Shown here piece by piece: positions 1-10,625 of a stretch of DNA of 64,000 nt. This DNA is from Pseudomonas koreensis (GTDB taxonomy: Bacteria; Pseudomonadota; Gammaproteobacteria; Pseudomonadales; Pseudomonadaceae). Numbering within the stretch: the stretch's first letter is position 1; each line of letters opens with the position of its first letter. Location of the stretch: the NCBI RefSeq assembly GCF_024169245.1, contig NZ_JALJWP010000001.1, positions 1,675,501-1,739,500 on the forward strand, given 5' to 3'. A model generated the notes under the pieces. It ran no database searches and had not been told where the DNA came from. It saw only the letters and a list, made by a program, of their open reading frames with translations. The translations under genes were made by a program, and so were the position numbers.

Positions 1-1401
1 CGGACGAAATTCATCCGCCAGTTGGCCAAGAACATCCGCACCGTGCTCCGTGACCTGGACCCGGCCGTGGTGGTGAACGGCGTGTGGGACAACCTCGAGC
101 TGGAAACCCGCGTCACCGACGCCAAAGCCTTGAAAGAGATGGGCGAGCGCCTGACCTGCATGCCGGGCATCGCGCACTTTCTGCAGATCGACGAGTACCC
201 GCTGGGCGACTTCGACGACATCACCGAAAAGTGCAAACAGCACTACGGCGATGCGCTGGCCGGGAAGATTTTCTCGGTACGCTGCAAGCGTGCGGGCAAG
301 CATGCGTTCAGCTCCATGGACGTCGAAAAATACGTCGGCAGCAAGCTGCGTCGCGAGTGCGGTGCAGCCGGAATCGACCTGAAAGCGCCGGAAATCGAAG
401 TTCGTATCGAAGTTCGCGACAAACGGTTATTCGTGATTCACAGCCAGCACAACGGCATCGGCGGCTACCCGCTGGGTGCGCTGGAGCAGACGCTGGTATT
501 GATGTCCGGCGGCTTCGACTCGACCGTGGCGGCTTACCAGATCATGCGCCGCGGCCTGATGGCGCATTTCTGCTTCTTCAATCTCGGCGGGCGTGCCCAC
601 GAATTGGGCGTGATGGAAGTCGCGCATTTCATCTGGAAGAAGTACGGCAGCTCGCAACGCGTGCTATTTGTCAGTGTGCCGTTCGAGGAAGTGCTGGGCG
701 AAATTCTCGGCAAAGTCGATAACAGTCATATGGGCGTGGTTTTGAAGCGTATGATGTTGCGCGCCTCGTCCGAAATCGCCGAACGCCTGCATATCGATGC
801 GCTGGTCACCGGTGAAGCGATCTCCCAAGTGTCGAGCCAGACGTTGCCGAACCTGTCGGTGATCGATTGCGTGACCGACAAGCTGGTGCTGCGGCCGCTG
901 ATCGTCGCGCACAAGCAGGACATCATCGACACCGCCAACGAGATTGGCACCGCCGATTTCGCCCGGCACATGCCGGAATATTGCGGCGTGATTTCGGTCA
1001 ACCCGAAGACCGCCGCCAAGCGTGGCCGGGTTGAGCACGAAGAGAAAGAATTCGACATGGCGGTACTCGAGCGTGCGCTCGCCAACGCCAAACTGGTGCC
1101 GATCGATCGGGTGATCGACGAATTGGGCCAGGATTTGCAGATTGAAGAAGTCAGCGAAGCGCTGGCCGGTCAGATCGTGATCGACATCCGCCACCCGGAT
1201 GCCGCCGAGGATGACCCGCTGGAAATCGCCGGCATAGAGGTACAGACGATGCCGTTCTATGCAGTGAACGCACGTTTCAAGGAACTGGACCCTACGCGCC
1301 AGTACCTGCTGTATTGCGACAAAGGCGTGATGAGTCGCCTGCATGCCCACCATTTGCTCAGTGAGGGGCATGCCAATGTGCGCGTTTATCGACCGAGCTA
1401 A
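1..1401 (+). CDS. thiI: tRNA 4-thiouridine synthetase ThiI (5' end outside window)
   Basis: This cytoplasmic enzyme puts sulfur on U8 of tRNA and supplies sulfur for the thiazole of thiamine. The reading frame is open from the first base, so the start codon lies upstream of the window; about 466 residues are present, against roughly 484 in the family. A THUMP/NFLD part is followed by the PP-loop adenylation motif SGGFDSTVA near position 510, a Cys in HMPEYCGV, and a C-terminal rhodanese domain whose persulfide Cys lies in [11 protein letters not shown], five to six residues into that motif. Both sulfur-relay cysteines are therefore present. It lies about 140 bases upstream of typA on the same strand. 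Recognition of the family is firm. Confidence 0.97.
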   Translation, partial: RTKFIRQLAKNIRTVLRDLDPAVVVNGVWDNLELETRVTDAKALKEMGERLTCMPGIAHFLQIDEYPLGDFDDITEKCKQHYGDALAGKIFSVRCKRAGKHAFSSMDVEKYVGSKLRRECGAAGIDLKAPEIEVRIEVRDKRLFVIHSQHNGIGGYPLGALEQTLVLMSGGFDSTVAAYQIMRRGLMAHFCFFNLGGRAHELGVMEVAHFIWKKYGSSQRVLFVSVPFEEVLGEILGKVDNSHMGVVLKRMMLRASSEIAERLHIDALVTGEAISQVSSQTLPNLSVIDCVTDKLVLRPLIVAHKQDIIDTANEIGTADFARHMPEYCGVISVNPKTAAKRGRVEHEEKEFDMAVLERALANAKLVPIDRVIDELGQDLQIEEVSEALAGQIVIDIRHPDAAEDDPLEIAGIEVQTMPFYAVNARFKELDPTRQYLLYCDKGVMSRLHAHHLLSEGHANVRVYRPS

Positions 1402-1540
1402 GTGCCCGGGGCTGTTTGCCTGTGGCCTGCGTCACCGGCCCCCCGACACCGCCGTCAAGCTGTAACGGCCATGCCGGACACTACTGCTAATCGCTGCCAT
1501 GACTTGTCAGCAAACCGAATCCTCTGATCGAGATACACAA

Positions 1541-3361
1541 GTGATCGAAAATCTACGCAACATCGCCATCATTGCCCACGTTGACCACGGTAAAACCACC
1601 CTGGTAGACAAACTCCTGCGTCAATCCGGCACCCTGGAGCGCAACGAGCTCAACGACGAGCGCGTGATGGACTCCAACGACCAGGAAAAAGAGCGCGGTA
1701 TTACCATTCTGGCGAAGAACACCGCCATCAACTGGAACGGCTACCACATCAACATCGTGGACACCCCGGGCCACGCCGACTTCGGCGGCGAAGTTGAACG
1801 CGTAATGTCGATGGTCGACTCCGTTCTGCTGCTGGTTGACGCTCAAGACGGCCCTATGCCGCAAACCCGTTTCGTGACCAAGAAGGCTTTCGAAGCCGGC
1901 CTGCGTCCAATCGTGGTGATCAACAAGGTTGACCGTCCAGGCGCGCGTCCGGACTGGGTTCTGGACCAGATCTTCGACCTGTTCGACAACCTCGGTGCGA
2001 CCGAAGAACAACTGGACTTCCAGGTTGTTTACGCTTCGGCCCTGAACGGCATTGCCGGTCTGGACCACACCGCCATGGCGGAAGACATGACTCCGCTGTA
2101 CCAGGCAGTAGTCGACCACGTTCCGCCTCCGGCCGTTGACCGTGACGGTCCGTTCCAGATGCAGATCTCGGCACTGGACTACAACAGCTTCCTGGGTGTT
2201 ATCGGTGTTGGCCGTATCGCTCGCGGTCGCGTCAAGCCGAACACCCCGGTTGTCGCTATCAGCGCCGACGGCAAGCGCCGCAACGGTCGTATCCTGAAGC
2301 TGATGGGTCACCACGGTCTGCACCGCATTGACGTTGACGAAGCAGCAGCCGGCGACATCGTTTGCATCAGCGGCTTCGACGAGCTGTTCATCTCCGACAC
2401 GCTGTGCGATATCAACACCGTCGAGGCGATGAAGCCGCTGACCGTTGACGAGCCAACCGTTTCCATGACCTTCCAGGTAAACGACTCGCCATTCTGCGGT
2501 AAAGAAGGCAAGTTCGTGACCTCCCGTAACATCAAGGATCGTCTGGACAAAGAGCTGCTGTACAACGTTGCACTGCGCGTTGAAGAAGGCGACTCGGCTG
2601 ACAAGTTCAAGGTTTCCGGCCGTGGTGAGCTGCACCTCTCGGTACTGATCGAAACCATGCGTCGCGAAGGCTTCGAGCTGGCCCTGGGCCGCCCTGAAGT
2701 GATCATCCGTGAAGTTGACGGCGTGAAGCAGGAACCGTTCGAAAACGTCACCATCGACATCCCTGAAGAATCCCAGGGCAAGGTCATGGAAGAGATGGGG
2801 CTGCGTAAGGGCGACCTGAGCAACATGGTGCCGGATGGCAAGGGCCGTGTTCGTCTGGAATACAACATCCCTGCTCGCGGTCTGATCGGTTTCCGTAACC
2901 AGTTCCTGACCCTGACCAACGGTGCTGGCATCCTGACCTCGATCTTCGACCGTTACGCTCCAGTGAAGTCGGGCCACATGTCCGGCCGTCAGAACGGCGT
3001 TCTGGTTTCGGTTGAAACCGGCAAGGCTCTGACCTACTCGCTGGAAACCCTGCAGGCTCGTGGCAAGCTGTTCGTAGAACACGGCCAGGAGATCTACAAC
3101 GGTCAGATCGTTGGTCAGAACAGCCGCGACAACGACCTGGGTGTCAACCCAACCAAAGGCAAGAAGCTCGACAACATGCGTGCTTCGGGTAAAGACGAAA
3201 CCATCGCTCTGGTCCCACCTGTTCGCTTCACTCTGGAACAGGCTCTGGAATACATCCAGGAAGACGAGCTGTGCGAAGTCACGCCTAAGTCGATCCGTCT
3301 TCGCAAGAAGATCCTCGACGAAAGCGAGCGTACCCGCGCTGCCAAGAAAGCCAAGGCGTAA
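1541..3361 (+). CDS. typA: Ribosome-associated GTPase TypA/BipA
   Basis: TypA is a translational GTPase of the EF-G family that binds ribosomes and affects stress adaptation and 50S assembly. The GTG start at 1541 gives 606 residues beginning [20 protein letters not shown], the usual N-terminus; an ATG at 1499 would add 14 atypical residues. G-motifs are clear: AHVDHGKTT (G1), RGITI (G2), DTPGHADF (G3) and [10 protein letters not shown] (G4). Domain II, EF-G-like domains III/V and the BipA-specific C-terminus ([11 protein letters not shown]) follow. A strong terminator stands 17 bases after the stop, so this is the last gene of its transcript. Codon use is like that of a highly expressed gene. 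Confidence 0.98.
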   Translation: MIENLRNIAIIAHVDHGKTTLVDKLLRQSGTLERNELNDERVMDSNDQEKERGITILAKNTAINWNGYHINIVDTPGHADFGGEVERVMSMVDSVLLLVDAQDGPMPQTRFVTKKAFEAGLRPIVVINKVDRPGARPDWVLDQIFDLFDNLGATEEQLDFQVVYASALNGIAGLDHTAMAEDMTPLYQAVVDHVPPPAVDRDGPFQMQISALDYNSFLGVIGVGRIARGRVKPNTPVVAISADGKRRNGRILKLMGHHGLHRIDVDEAAAGDIVCISGFDELFISDTLCDINTVEAMKPLTVDEPTVSMTFQVNDSPFCGKEGKFVTSRNIKDRLDKELLYNVALRVEEGDSADKFKVSGRGELHLSVLIETMRREGFELALGRPEVIIREVDGVKQEPFENVTIDIPEESQGKVMEEMGLRKGDLSNMVPDGKGRVRLEYNIPARGLIGFRNQFLTLTNGAGILTSIFDRYAPVKSGHMSGRQNGVLVSVETGKALTYSLETLQARGKLFVEHGQEIYNGQIVGQNSRDNDLGVNPTKGKKLDNMRASGKDETIALVPPVRFTLEQALEYIQEDELCEVTPKSIRLRKKILDESERTRAAKKAKA

Positions 3362-3377
3362 TTCAGCCCTGGAATAG

Positions 3378-3413
3378 AAAACGCCCCCGGTCGCGAGACC
3401 GGGGGCGTTTTTG
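3378..3413 (+). terminator. Rho-independent terminator of typA
   Basis: A GC-rich hairpin with arms AACGCCCCCGGTC and GACCGGGGGCGTT and a GCGA loop is followed by a T-rich tract. It begins 17 bases after the typA stop codon. Confidence 0.95.
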
Positions 3414-3427
3414 TTTGTCCGGGATCA

Positions 3428-3637
3428 AAAGCCCCTCACCCTAACCCTCTCCCAGAGGGAGAGGCGACTGATTGGGGATGCTCAGGAGATGCATCGACCT
3501 GAGCGAATTCTGCCGAATCCAGAGTCGATTTGGCGGGCTTCACCGAATCCATAATCGACTGGTTTTTTCAGGTCGGTGTATGGCGCCAGACACCTCGGTC
3601 GGCTCCCTCTCCCTCTGGGAGAGGGCTGGGGTGAGGG
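3428..3637. repeat. Dispersed ~210 bp repeat, copy A
   Basis: The segment is bounded by CCCTCACCCTAACCCTCTCC at the left and its near-complement (GGAGAGGGCTGGGGTGAGGG) at the right. The interior contains CGGTCGGCTCCC and an imperfect TCCATAATCGACT. Its reverse complement aligns with 52169-52350 through most of its length, including the edge motifs and the internal GATTATGGATTC and CCGACCGAGGTGTC words. No coding potential was seen. It sits between the typA terminator and the end of the convergent YkgJ-family gene. Confidence 0.75.
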
Positions 3638-3644
3638 TTTGCTG

Positions 3645-4082
3645 TTAAAACTTCTCGATCGCTCGGGAATTCTGCACGCGCTCGACTTCCTTCGGCTTGT
3701 AAGCGCAATACCCCGGCCGCGGGCCGATTTTCGGGTGGTTGCGGCAGGTGTCCGGGCGCTTGTCATAAATGGTGCACAGGCGGCTTTTACGATCGAGGTA
3801 ATAGCAGTCGTTGTTGCTCATGCGCTGGAGGGTGAAGATCCCCGACTTCTGATTGAAGCGTTCGACCAGACCTTCCTTTTGCAGACGCTTGGCGATGTTC
3901 TTCGGCGGATCGCCCAGTTCGAATTCGTCGACCACACCGATGCGCACCAGATCCTTGATTTTCACTTCGACCGGCAGCGTGCAGCAGCTGGACATGCACG
4001 AGCCGCACATCGGCGCCGAGTATTTGGCCCACGTATCGAGACGATCAATCTCGGCGGCGGCAATCAGGTTGGGCTTCATCAT
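3645..4082 (-). CDS. YkgJ-family cysteine cluster protein
   Basis: This 145-residue protein contains eight or more cysteines in the YkgJ/UPF0153 arrangement: CGSCMSSCC near residue 26, then DCYYLD, CTIYDKRPDTCRNHP and a terminal GYC. The family is assumed to bind zinc or an Fe-S cluster; its biochemical role is unknown. The protein starts MMKPNLIAAA, and either of two adjacent ATG codons could be the start; no good ribosome binding site distinguishes them. It is a single gene convergent with typA and divergent from glgP. Product-level function should be left open. Confidence 0.85.
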   Translation of the reverse strand: MMKPNLIAAAEIDRLDTWAKYSAPMCGSCMSSCCTLPVEVKIKDLVRIGVVDEFELGDPPKNIAKRLQKEGLVERFNQKSGIFTLQRMSNNDCYYLDRKSRLCTIYDKRPDTCRNHPKIGPRPGYCAYKPKEVERVQNSRAIEKF

Positions 4083-4239
4083 CGGGAGTTACCAGGCGTG
4101 TGTGCATCAGGGCGCGCGATCATACCGGGAGTGGTGGAATTTTGAACAACCTTTCGCCGGATATTTTTGCAACGACTGCAATTTGCCCGAGAGGACGGCA
4201 CGGCCCCTGCATTCATTGGTTCATCCGCCAAGGTTATGT

Positions 4240-4258
4240 CGGACTGGTGCACAGTCCG
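4240..4258 (+). other. Inverted repeat in the glgP upstream region
   Basis: CGGACTG and CAGTCCG are perfect 7-base arms around a GTGCA loop, about 84 bases before the glgP start. It could be a leader hairpin or a protein-binding palindrome. The rest of the 259-base divergent gap 4083-4341 shows no further recognisable feature. Confidence 0.35.
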
Positions 4259-4341
4259 GGCAAATACCGCCGAACCAGAGCCGTTACCGCCGGTCAGACC
4301 GTCTAGGCTCAGAAAATTCCCGCTCGCTCGAGGTCCTGTTG

Positions 4342-6792
4342 ATGACTCAAGAACCACTAGTTCGCGAAGCAGAGGTGGCCGCATTCCGCGACGCCGTCCT
4401 GACCAAACTCACCTATGCCGTGGGCAAAGACCCTGATCACGCCTTCGACCATGACTGGTTCGAAGCCATTGCCCTGGCCGCGCGTGATCACATGGTCGAA
4501 CACTGGATGGACCACACCCGGCAGATCTACCGCAAAGGCCAGAAGCGGGTTTATTACCTCTCGCTGGAGTTTCTCATCGGCAGGCTGCTCTACGACAGCC
4601 TGAGCAACCTCGGCCTGCTCGACGTCGCCCGTGAGGCGTTGACCGAACTGGGCGTCGATCTGGAGCGCATCCGCCTGCTGGAGCCCGACGCGGCGCTCGG
4701 CAATGGCGGCCTCGGTCGTCTCGCGGCGTGCTTCATGGAAAGCATGTCGACCCTCGGCATCGCCGGCCATGGCTATGGCATTCGTTATGAACACGGCTTG
4801 TTCCGTCAGGCGATTGTCGATGGCTGGCAACAGGAGCAGACCGAGCACTGGCTGGATTTCGGCAACCCTTGGGAATTCGAACGGCCGGAAGTGGTGTACC
4901 CGATCGGCTTCGGCGGCAGCGTCGAAACCGTCACCGATGCCAATGGCAAAACCCGTCAGGTCTGGTCGCCGGCGGAAACCGTGCGCGCGATTGCCTACGA
5001 CACGCCGGTGGTCGGCTGGCGCGGGGCGAGCGTCAACACCCTGCGCCTGTGGCGTGCCCGCGCCATGGAAGATCTGCACCTGGAGCGCTTCAACGCCGGT
5101 GACCACTTGGGCGCCGTGGCGGAAGTGGCCCGCGCCGAGAGTATCTCTCGCGTCCTCTACCCGGCAGACAGCACCGAAGCCGGGCAAGAGCTGCGTCTGC
5201 GTCAGGAATATTTCTTCGTCGCCGCCTCGCTGCAGGATCTGCTGCGCCGTCACCGCAACATGCACACCTCGGTGCTGACCCTTGGTGACCACGCGGCGAT
5301 CCAGCTCAACGACACTCACCCGTCGATCGCGGTGGCCGAACTGATGCGCCAACTGGTCGACGTTTACGACGTGGCGTGGGACGCGGCGTGGCAAGTCACC
5401 GTCGACACGTTGTCGTACACCAACCACACGCTGCTGCCGGAAGCACTGGAAACCTGGCCGGTCGGGCTGATGGAGCGCATGCTGCCTCGGCACATGCAGA
5501 TCATCTATCTGATCAACGCCCAGCACATCGACTCGCTGCGGGCCAAGGGCATTCACGACTTCGACGTATTGCGCGCGGTGTCGCTGATCGAAGAAGACAA
5601 CGGCCGCCGGGTGCGCATGGGCAACCTCGCGTTCCTCGGTTCGCACAGCGTCAACGGCGTGTCCGGTCTGCATACGCAGCTGATGCGCAAAACCGTATTC
5701 GCCGAACTGCACAAGCTCTATCCGGAGCGGATCAACAACAAAACCAACGGCATCACCTTCCGCCGCTGGCTGTATCAGGCCAACCCGGAACTGACCTCGA
5801 TGCTGATCGACGCTCTCGGCCCGGATGTGCTCGACCATCCCGAAGAGCGCCTGCTCGAACTTGAACCGTTCGCCGAGAAAACCGCGTTCCGCAAAGCGTT
5901 CGCCGAGCAGCGTTTGCACAGCAAGAAGGCGCTGGCCTATCTGATTCACGAACGCCTGGGGATTGCAGTCAATCCGGCGGCCATGTTCGATGTGCAGGTC
6001 AAACGGATCCACGAATACAAACGCCAGTTGCTCAACCTGCTGCACACCGTGGCGTTGTACCAGGCGATTCGTGCCGAGCCGGAAGTCGACTGGGTGCCAC
6101 GGGTGAAGATTTTCGCCGGTAAAGCGGCGGCGAGTTATCACCAGGCCAAATTGATCATCAAACTGACCAACGACATCGCCCGGGTGGTGAATAACGACCC
6201 GACTGTGCGCGGCCTGCTGAAAGTGGTGTTCCTGCCCAACTACAACGTCAGCCTGGCCGAGAGCATCATCCCGGCGGCGGACTTGTCCGAGCAGATTTCC
6301 ACCGCCGGTTTCGAGGCCTCGGGCACCAGTAACATGAAGTTCGGCCTCAACGGCGCGCTGACCATCGGCACCCTCGACGGTGCCAACGTGGAAATGTGTG
6401 AGCGCATCGGTGCCGAGCACATGTTCATCTTCGGCCTCAGTGCGCAACAGGTTGAAGCGCGCAAGCAGAACCACGAGTTCAGCGCCGTGCCCGACATCGC
6501 CGCGTCCCATCGGTTGAATGATGTGCTGCAAGCGATTCGCAGCGGTGTGTTCTCGCCGGACGACACCTCGCGCTACACCGGCCTGATCGACTCGTTGATC
6601 GACTATGACCGCTTCCTGGTCTGCGCCGACTTCGACTCCTACTGGGAAGCGCAGAAGCGCGTCGATGCGCACTGGCATGACTCGCAGAACTGGTGGCGCT
6701 CGGCGGTGCTCAACACCTCGCGGATGGGCTGGTTCTCCTCGGACCGGACGATTCGCGAATACGCCACGGATATCTGGAAAGCTTTGGAGTAA
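4342..6792 (+). CDS. glgP: Glycogen/maltodextrin phosphorylase
   Basis: This pyridoxal-phosphate enzyme releases glucose-1-phosphate from alpha-1,4-glucans in the cytoplasm. The ATG at 4342 has an AGGT element about nine bases upstream and gives 816 residues, the standard length; the frame is open further upstream, but that part does not resemble the family. Family signatures include YYLSLEFLIGRLL, NGGLGRLAACFMES, NDTHPSIAVAELMR, VQVKRIHEYKRQLLN and the cofactor-lysine motif EASGTSNMKF near residue 670. No other glycogen gene lies in the window, so the gene stands alone here, as it does in several pseudomonads. A REP doublet follows it. Confidence 0.97.
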   Translation: MTQEPLVREAEVAAFRDAVLTKLTYAVGKDPDHAFDHDWFEAIALAARDHMVEHWMDHTRQIYRKGQKRVYYLSLEFLIGRLLYDSLSNLGLLDVAREALTELGVDLERIRLLEPDAALGNGGLGRLAACFMESMSTLGIAGHGYGIRYEHGLFRQAIVDGWQQEQTEHWLDFGNPWEFERPEVVYPIGFGGSVETVTDANGKTRQVWSPAETVRAIAYDTPVVGWRGASVNTLRLWRARAMEDLHLERFNAGDHLGAVAEVARAESISRVLYPADSTEAGQELRLRQEYFFVAASLQDLLRRHRNMHTSVLTLGDHAAIQLNDTHPSIAVAELMRQLVDVYDVAWDAAWQVTVDTLSYTNHTLLPEALETWPVGLMERMLPRHMQIIYLINAQHIDSLRAKGIHDFDVLRAVSLIEEDNGRRVRMGNLAFLGSHSVNGVSGLHTQLMRKTVFAELHKLYPERINNKTNGITFRRWLYQANPELTSMLIDALGPDVLDHPEERLLELEPFAEKTAFRKAFAEQRLHSKKALAYLIHERLGIAVNPAAMFDVQVKRIHEYKRQLLNLLHTVALYQAIRAEPEVDWVPRVKIFAGKAAASYHQAKLIIKLTNDIARVVNNDPTVRGLLKVVFLPNYNVSLAESIIPAADLSEQISTAGFEASGTSNMKFGLNGALTIGTLDGANVEMCERIGAEHMFIFGLSAQQVEARKQNHEFSAVPDIAASHRLNDVLQAIRSGVFSPDDTSRYTGLIDSLIDYDRFLVCADFDSYWEAQKRVDAHWHDSQNWWRSAVLNTSRMGWFSSDRTIREYATDIWKALE

Positions 6793-6884
6793 CTTTCCCC
6801 GACAAATCTGCGCAAGGCCCGACGTTTGTTGGGCCGGATCGATATACTGAGCGCCGGTTACAAGGCATCAATCACCGCCGTACC

Positions 6885-6976
6885 CTGTGGGAGCGAGCCT
6901 GCTCGCGAAGCGATCGTCGACTTAAACAGAAATGTTGGCTGACAATCCGCCTTCGCGAGCAGGATCGCTCCCACAC
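6885..6976. repeat. REP doublet (type 1, GTGGGAGCGAGCCTGCTCGCGAA)
   Basis: Two inverted copies of a Pseudomonas REP, TGTGGGAGCGAGCCTGCTCG and its complement, are separated by about 40 bases. One arm carries GGATCGCTC instead of GGCTCGCTC. It lies in the glgP / DUF2339 intergenic region. Confidence 0.93.
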
Positions 6977-7043
6977 GGTTTGTGCCTAGACTGAAGCCAT
7001 CGCCGGACTCGCCTCGCCTCGGGGCTGCTTAGGGATATCGACC

Positions 7044-10000
7044 ATGCAATGGATGTTCATGTTGATCGGGCTGGTGCTCGGTGGACTGTTTGACGAGTCA
7101 TTCAGTGGCGCGCTGTTGGGGGCGCTGCTGGGGCTGGTCATCGGCCAGACGCTACGCATTGCACGCCTTGGCGCGCAGGCGGCGGAGCAGCAGCGCCAAC
7201 TCGAACAGGTGCGGGAAGCCTTGCAGGGCGTGGCTCAGCGGCTGTTTGTGCTGGAGGGCTCGCCCTCGAATGCGCCAACACCGCCACCTGAAGTCGAGCC
7301 TGTCGCCGAACCCTTCGACGTGGCTGAGCAGGCCGCCCCGACCCCTGAGCTGATCTGGGAGCTGCCTCCCGAACTCGAACCGATCTCAGCCGCCGCCCGC
7401 GAAACCAGTCAGCCGCTACCGGCTGATGTCTGGCGCGCCGAGCCGGCGCCTGCTGCCTCTCCACAACAACCAGCCGAACCCCGTGGCCCTAACCTGGTCG
7501 AACGCGGCATCAGCGCTGCGCGCAACTGGCTGTTCGGCGGCAACACCGTGTTGCGCGTCGGTGTGGTGCTGCTGTTTTTCGGTCTGGCGTTTTTGCTGCG
7601 TTACGCCACCGAAGGCATGGTCGTGCCGATCGAGTTGCGTTACGCCGGTGTCGCGGCAGCGGCATTGGCCCTGCTGGCGCTGGGCTGGTGGCTGCGCCGG
7701 CGCAACAGCCACTATGCGTTGATGCTGCAAGGCACCGGGATCGCGGTGTTGTACCTGACGGTGTTTGCGGCGATGCGTCTGCATCCGTTGCTCGATCCGT
7801 CTGCTGCACTCGGCCTGCTGGTCGCGGTGACGGTGTTCTCGGCGATTCTGGCGATCACTCAGGATGCGCTCGGATTGGCCGCAGCGGCGGCACTTGGTGG
7901 TTTCGCCGCGCCAATCCTGACTTCTACCGGCGAAGGCAACCACGTCGCCCTGTTCAGCTATTTCGCCTTGCTCAACGCCGGGATTCTCGCCATCGCCTGG
8001 TTCAAGGCCTGGCGCCTGCTCAACCTGATCGGCTTTGTCGGCACCTTCGGCATCGGTTTCGCCTGGGGCCTGCGTTCCTACACGCCGGAACTGCTGTGGA
8101 GCACCGAGCCGTTCCTGATTGTGTTTTTCCTCATGTACCTCGCCATCGGCCTGCTCTTCGCCCGGCGCAAATTGCGCGACTTGCCGAACGCTCCGACGGA
8201 GGCTGATCGCGAGGCGCTGCTGCAATGGTCGGCACGCAAGGGTGATTACGTCGACGGCACCATGCTGTTCGGCCCGCCGATCATTGGCTTCGGTTTGCAG
8301 TTCGCCTTGGTCCAGCACCTCGAATTTGCGGCGGCGTTCAGTGCGTTGGCGCTGGGCATGATCTATATGGCGCTGGCCAAAGTTTTGATGGGCGGGCGCG
8401 CGATGCTGCTGGGCGAAACCTGCCTGGCGCTGGGAGTGATTTTCGCCAGCCTGGCGATTCCGCTGGGGCTCGATGCGCGCTGGACTTCTGCGGCGTGGGC
8501 CGTGGAAGGCGCGGGAATTTTCTGGCTCGGGTTGCGTCAGCATCGGCCGTTTGCCCGGGCCTTTGCCTTACTGCTGCAACTGGGTTCGGCACTGGCGTTT
8601 CTCAGCCAGTTGCAGCCCGGCGAGAGCAGCCTGCTCGACGGCGCACCGCTGGGCGCGCTGATGCTTGGCGCCGCGCTGCTGTTCAGTTTCTTCCAACTGC
8701 GCAAGGCTACGCCCGAGCAAACATTGCCGTGGGAAAGGCAAGGCCTGCCAGTGCTGGCGTGTCTGGGTCTGACGTTCCTGTATCTGCTGGCGCCGTTGTT
8801 CCTGTTCATCCAGGGCACAGCGATCAGTTGGGCCTTGGCCGGGTTGGCGACCTTGTTTGTTGGCTTGCGAATTCAATCGCGCACATTCCTGTTTACCGCG
8901 TTCGCCGTGCAGTTGCTGGGCGGCGCGTTGTTCCTGTTGCGCCTGCAAACGGCCGGCGAAGATTCGGCGGCGGTGTTCAGCGCTGGATGGAGCGGTTTGC
9001 TCAGTGCGTCCTTGATCGGGCTGGCCTTGATCGGCGGCATGCTGCTCGCGGCGCGGGACGAGATGGTGCGCGGCGATGTGCGCCTGCTGCGCGGCTTGTC
9101 GGTGGTGCTGCTGGCCGGCTTGGTGCTGATCAATCTGGCGGTGCTGTTCGTGCTGCCGTGGCAAACCGCGAGTGCAGTGTGGGCGGCCAGCGGCTTGCTG
9201 ATCATCTGGCTGAGCCTGTACCTGCAACAGCGTCTGAGTTTCGTCTTCGGGTTGCTGTTGCAGGTGATCGGCGGCCCCGCGTTTTTGCTCGCCGGCCCCG
9301 AGTTGCTCGGGCCGCTGTCCAGCGAAGGGCTGAAACCGTTGGCCCATGGCGGATTCTGGACGCCGTTGGTACTGGGGCTGGCGGCAATGGTCGGCGCGTG
9401 GCGCTTGCAACTGGGCAACCATGCCTCGGCGTTTGATGCCTTGAGTTTGCAGCGCTTGTCGCAAGTGCTGCTGGTCTGGGGCGCCGGCTGGTGGACGCTG
9501 GCGTGGGTCAGCGAAATCCTGCGTTTCGCCTCGCCAGACTTGCAAGGCACATTGTTGCTGCTAGTCGCTGCGATCAGTGTGGCGCTGTTGACGTTGTTGG
9601 CATTGCGCCTCAAATGGCCGGCGCTGGGTTTGCTTTGCACCTTGCTGATTCCGGCGGCGGCGCTGATTCTGCTCGGCGCGTGGCATGGACGTTATCACCC
9701 GGCCGCCGACTTCGGCTGGCTGGCCTGGCCAGCGCTGTTCGCGGTGCATTTCTTCAGTCTGCGCCGCTTGGCGTCGATGCTGCCGGCGCGCGCGTTGAGC
9801 GCGGCCCATGTTCTCGGTTGCTGGCTGCTGATCGGCGTGCTGGCGCTGGAGTTGCGTTACGGCCTGCTGCTGATGTCCGAGCAATACAACGCGTGGCGCT
9901 GGCTGGGCTGGGCGATTCTGCCGAGCGTTTACCTGTTGCTGATGGCGGCACCGCGCGACTGGCCGTGGCCGGTCGCCGCGTTCACCCGCGAGTACCGCTT

Positions 10001-10625
10001 GTATGCGGCGGCACCGCTGGCCGTGCTGATGCTGGCGTGGTTCTGGCTGGCCAATGGCGTCAGCGATGGCAATGCCGAACCGTTGCCCTATGTGCCGTTG
10101 CTCAACCCATTGGAGCTGGGTCTGCTGTTTGCGTTGTTCGGGGTTTATGTCTGGTCGCGCAGCGCCGTTACGCGGTTGTCGGTCCGCCAGGATTACGCGG
10201 ACCACGCCACGCAACTGATCGCCGGGGTCTCGCTGTTCGCTTTCTGTACCGCGCTGGTCACTCGCGCTGCGCATCACTGGGCCGGCATTCCGTTCGAGCT
10301 TGATCAACTGCTCGCGTCGATGCTGGTGCAGGCCGGCCTGTCGATCGTCTGGACGTTGATGGCGCTGGGGCTGATGATCGGCGGCCATCTGCGCCATCGC
10401 CGCGAAGTGTGGCTGATCGGCGCGGCCCTGATTGCGCTGGTGGTGGCCAAACTGATTTTTGTCGAACTGAGCAACCGTGGCGGCCTCGCCCGGATCGTCT
10501 CGTTTATCGGTGTTGGCGTGTTGCTGCTGGTGGTCGGCTACTTTGCGCCGCTGCCGCCCAAACGCGTCGAGGCTGAACCGGCGGCGGACAAACCCGCGCC
10601 GGAAACCGAAGGAGTTGCATCTTGA
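7044..10625 (+). CDS. DUF2339 polytopic membrane protein
   Basis: This is a very large inner-membrane protein of 1193 residues. After a short hydrophobic N-terminus and a Gln-rich coiled coil (residues about 45-75) comes a Pro/Glu-rich linker to about residue 150. From LFGGNTVLRVGVVLLFFGLAFLLRY onward hydrophobic segments alternate almost without a break, probably more than 25 helices, ending in a short polar tail. The LFGGNTVLRVGV entry is typical of DUF2339. The start ATG at 7044 is preceded by TAGGGA. It overlaps the DUF3999 gene by four bases, so the two are translationally coupled. No function is established for the family. Confidence 0.9.
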   Translation: MQWMFMLIGLVLGGLFDESFSGALLGALLGLVIGQTLRIARLGAQAAEQQRQLEQVREALQGVAQRLFVLEGSPSNAPTPPPEVEPVAEPFDVAEQAAPTPELIWELPPELEPISAAARETSQPLPADVWRAEPAPAASPQQPAEPRGPNLVERGISAARNWLFGGNTVLRVGVVLLFFGLAFLLRYATEGMVVPIELRYAGVAAAALALLALGWWLRRRNSHYALMLQGTGIAVLYLTVFAAMRLHPLLDPSAALGLLVAVTVFSAILAITQDALGLAAAAALGGFAAPILTSTGEGNHVALFSYFALLNAGILAIAWFKAWRLLNLIGFVGTFGIGFAWGLRSYTPELLWSTEPFLIVFFLMYLAIGLLFARRKLRDLPNAPTEADREALLQWSARKGDYVDGTMLFGPPIIGFGLQFALVQHLEFAAAFSALALGMIYMALAKVLMGGRAMLLGETCLALGVIFASLAIPLGLDARWTSAAWAVEGAGIFWLGLRQHRPFARAFALLLQLGSALAFLSQLQPGESSLLDGAPLGALMLGAALLFSFFQLRKATPEQTLPWERQGLPVLACLGLTFLYLLAPLFLFIQGTAISWALAGLATLFVGLRIQSRTFLFTAFAVQLLGGALFLLRLQTAGEDSAAVFSAGWSGLLSASLIGLALIGGMLLAARDEMVRGDVRLLRGLSVVLLAGLVLINLAVLFVLPWQTASAVWAASGLLIIWLSLYLQQRLSFVFGLLLQVIGGPAFLLAGPELLGPLSSEGLKPLAHGGFWTPLVLGLAAMVGAWRLQLGNHASAFDALSLQRLSQVLLVWGAGWWTLAWVSEILRFASPDLQGTLLLLVAAISVALLTLLALRLKWPALGLLCTLLIPAAALILLGAWHGRYHPAADFGWLAWPALFAVHFFSLRRLASMLPARALSAAHVLGCWLLIGVLALELRYGLLLMSEQYNAWRWLGWAILPSVYLLLMAAPRDWPWPVAAFTREYRLYAAAPLAVLMLAWFWLANGVSDGNAEPLPYVPLLNPLELGLLFALFGVYVWSRSAVTRLSVRQDYADHATQLIAGVSLFAFCTALVTRAAHHWAGIPFELDQLLASMLVQAGLSIVWTLMALGLMIGGHLRHRREVWLIGAALIALVVAKLIFVELSNRGGLARIVSFIGVGVLLLVVGYFAPLPPKRVEAEPAADKPAPETEGVAS

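Noticed and set aside
3853-4341. An N-terminal extension of glgP by 163 codons
   Set aside because: It overlaps the YkgJ-family gene on the other strand and shows no phosphorylase similarity; the ATG at 4342 gives the normal length and has a ribosome binding site.
6885-6976. REP doublet as a small coding gene, with short frames such as WERACSR-type peptides
   Set aside because: The same peptide appears at every type 1 REP in the window because it is the translation of the repeat.
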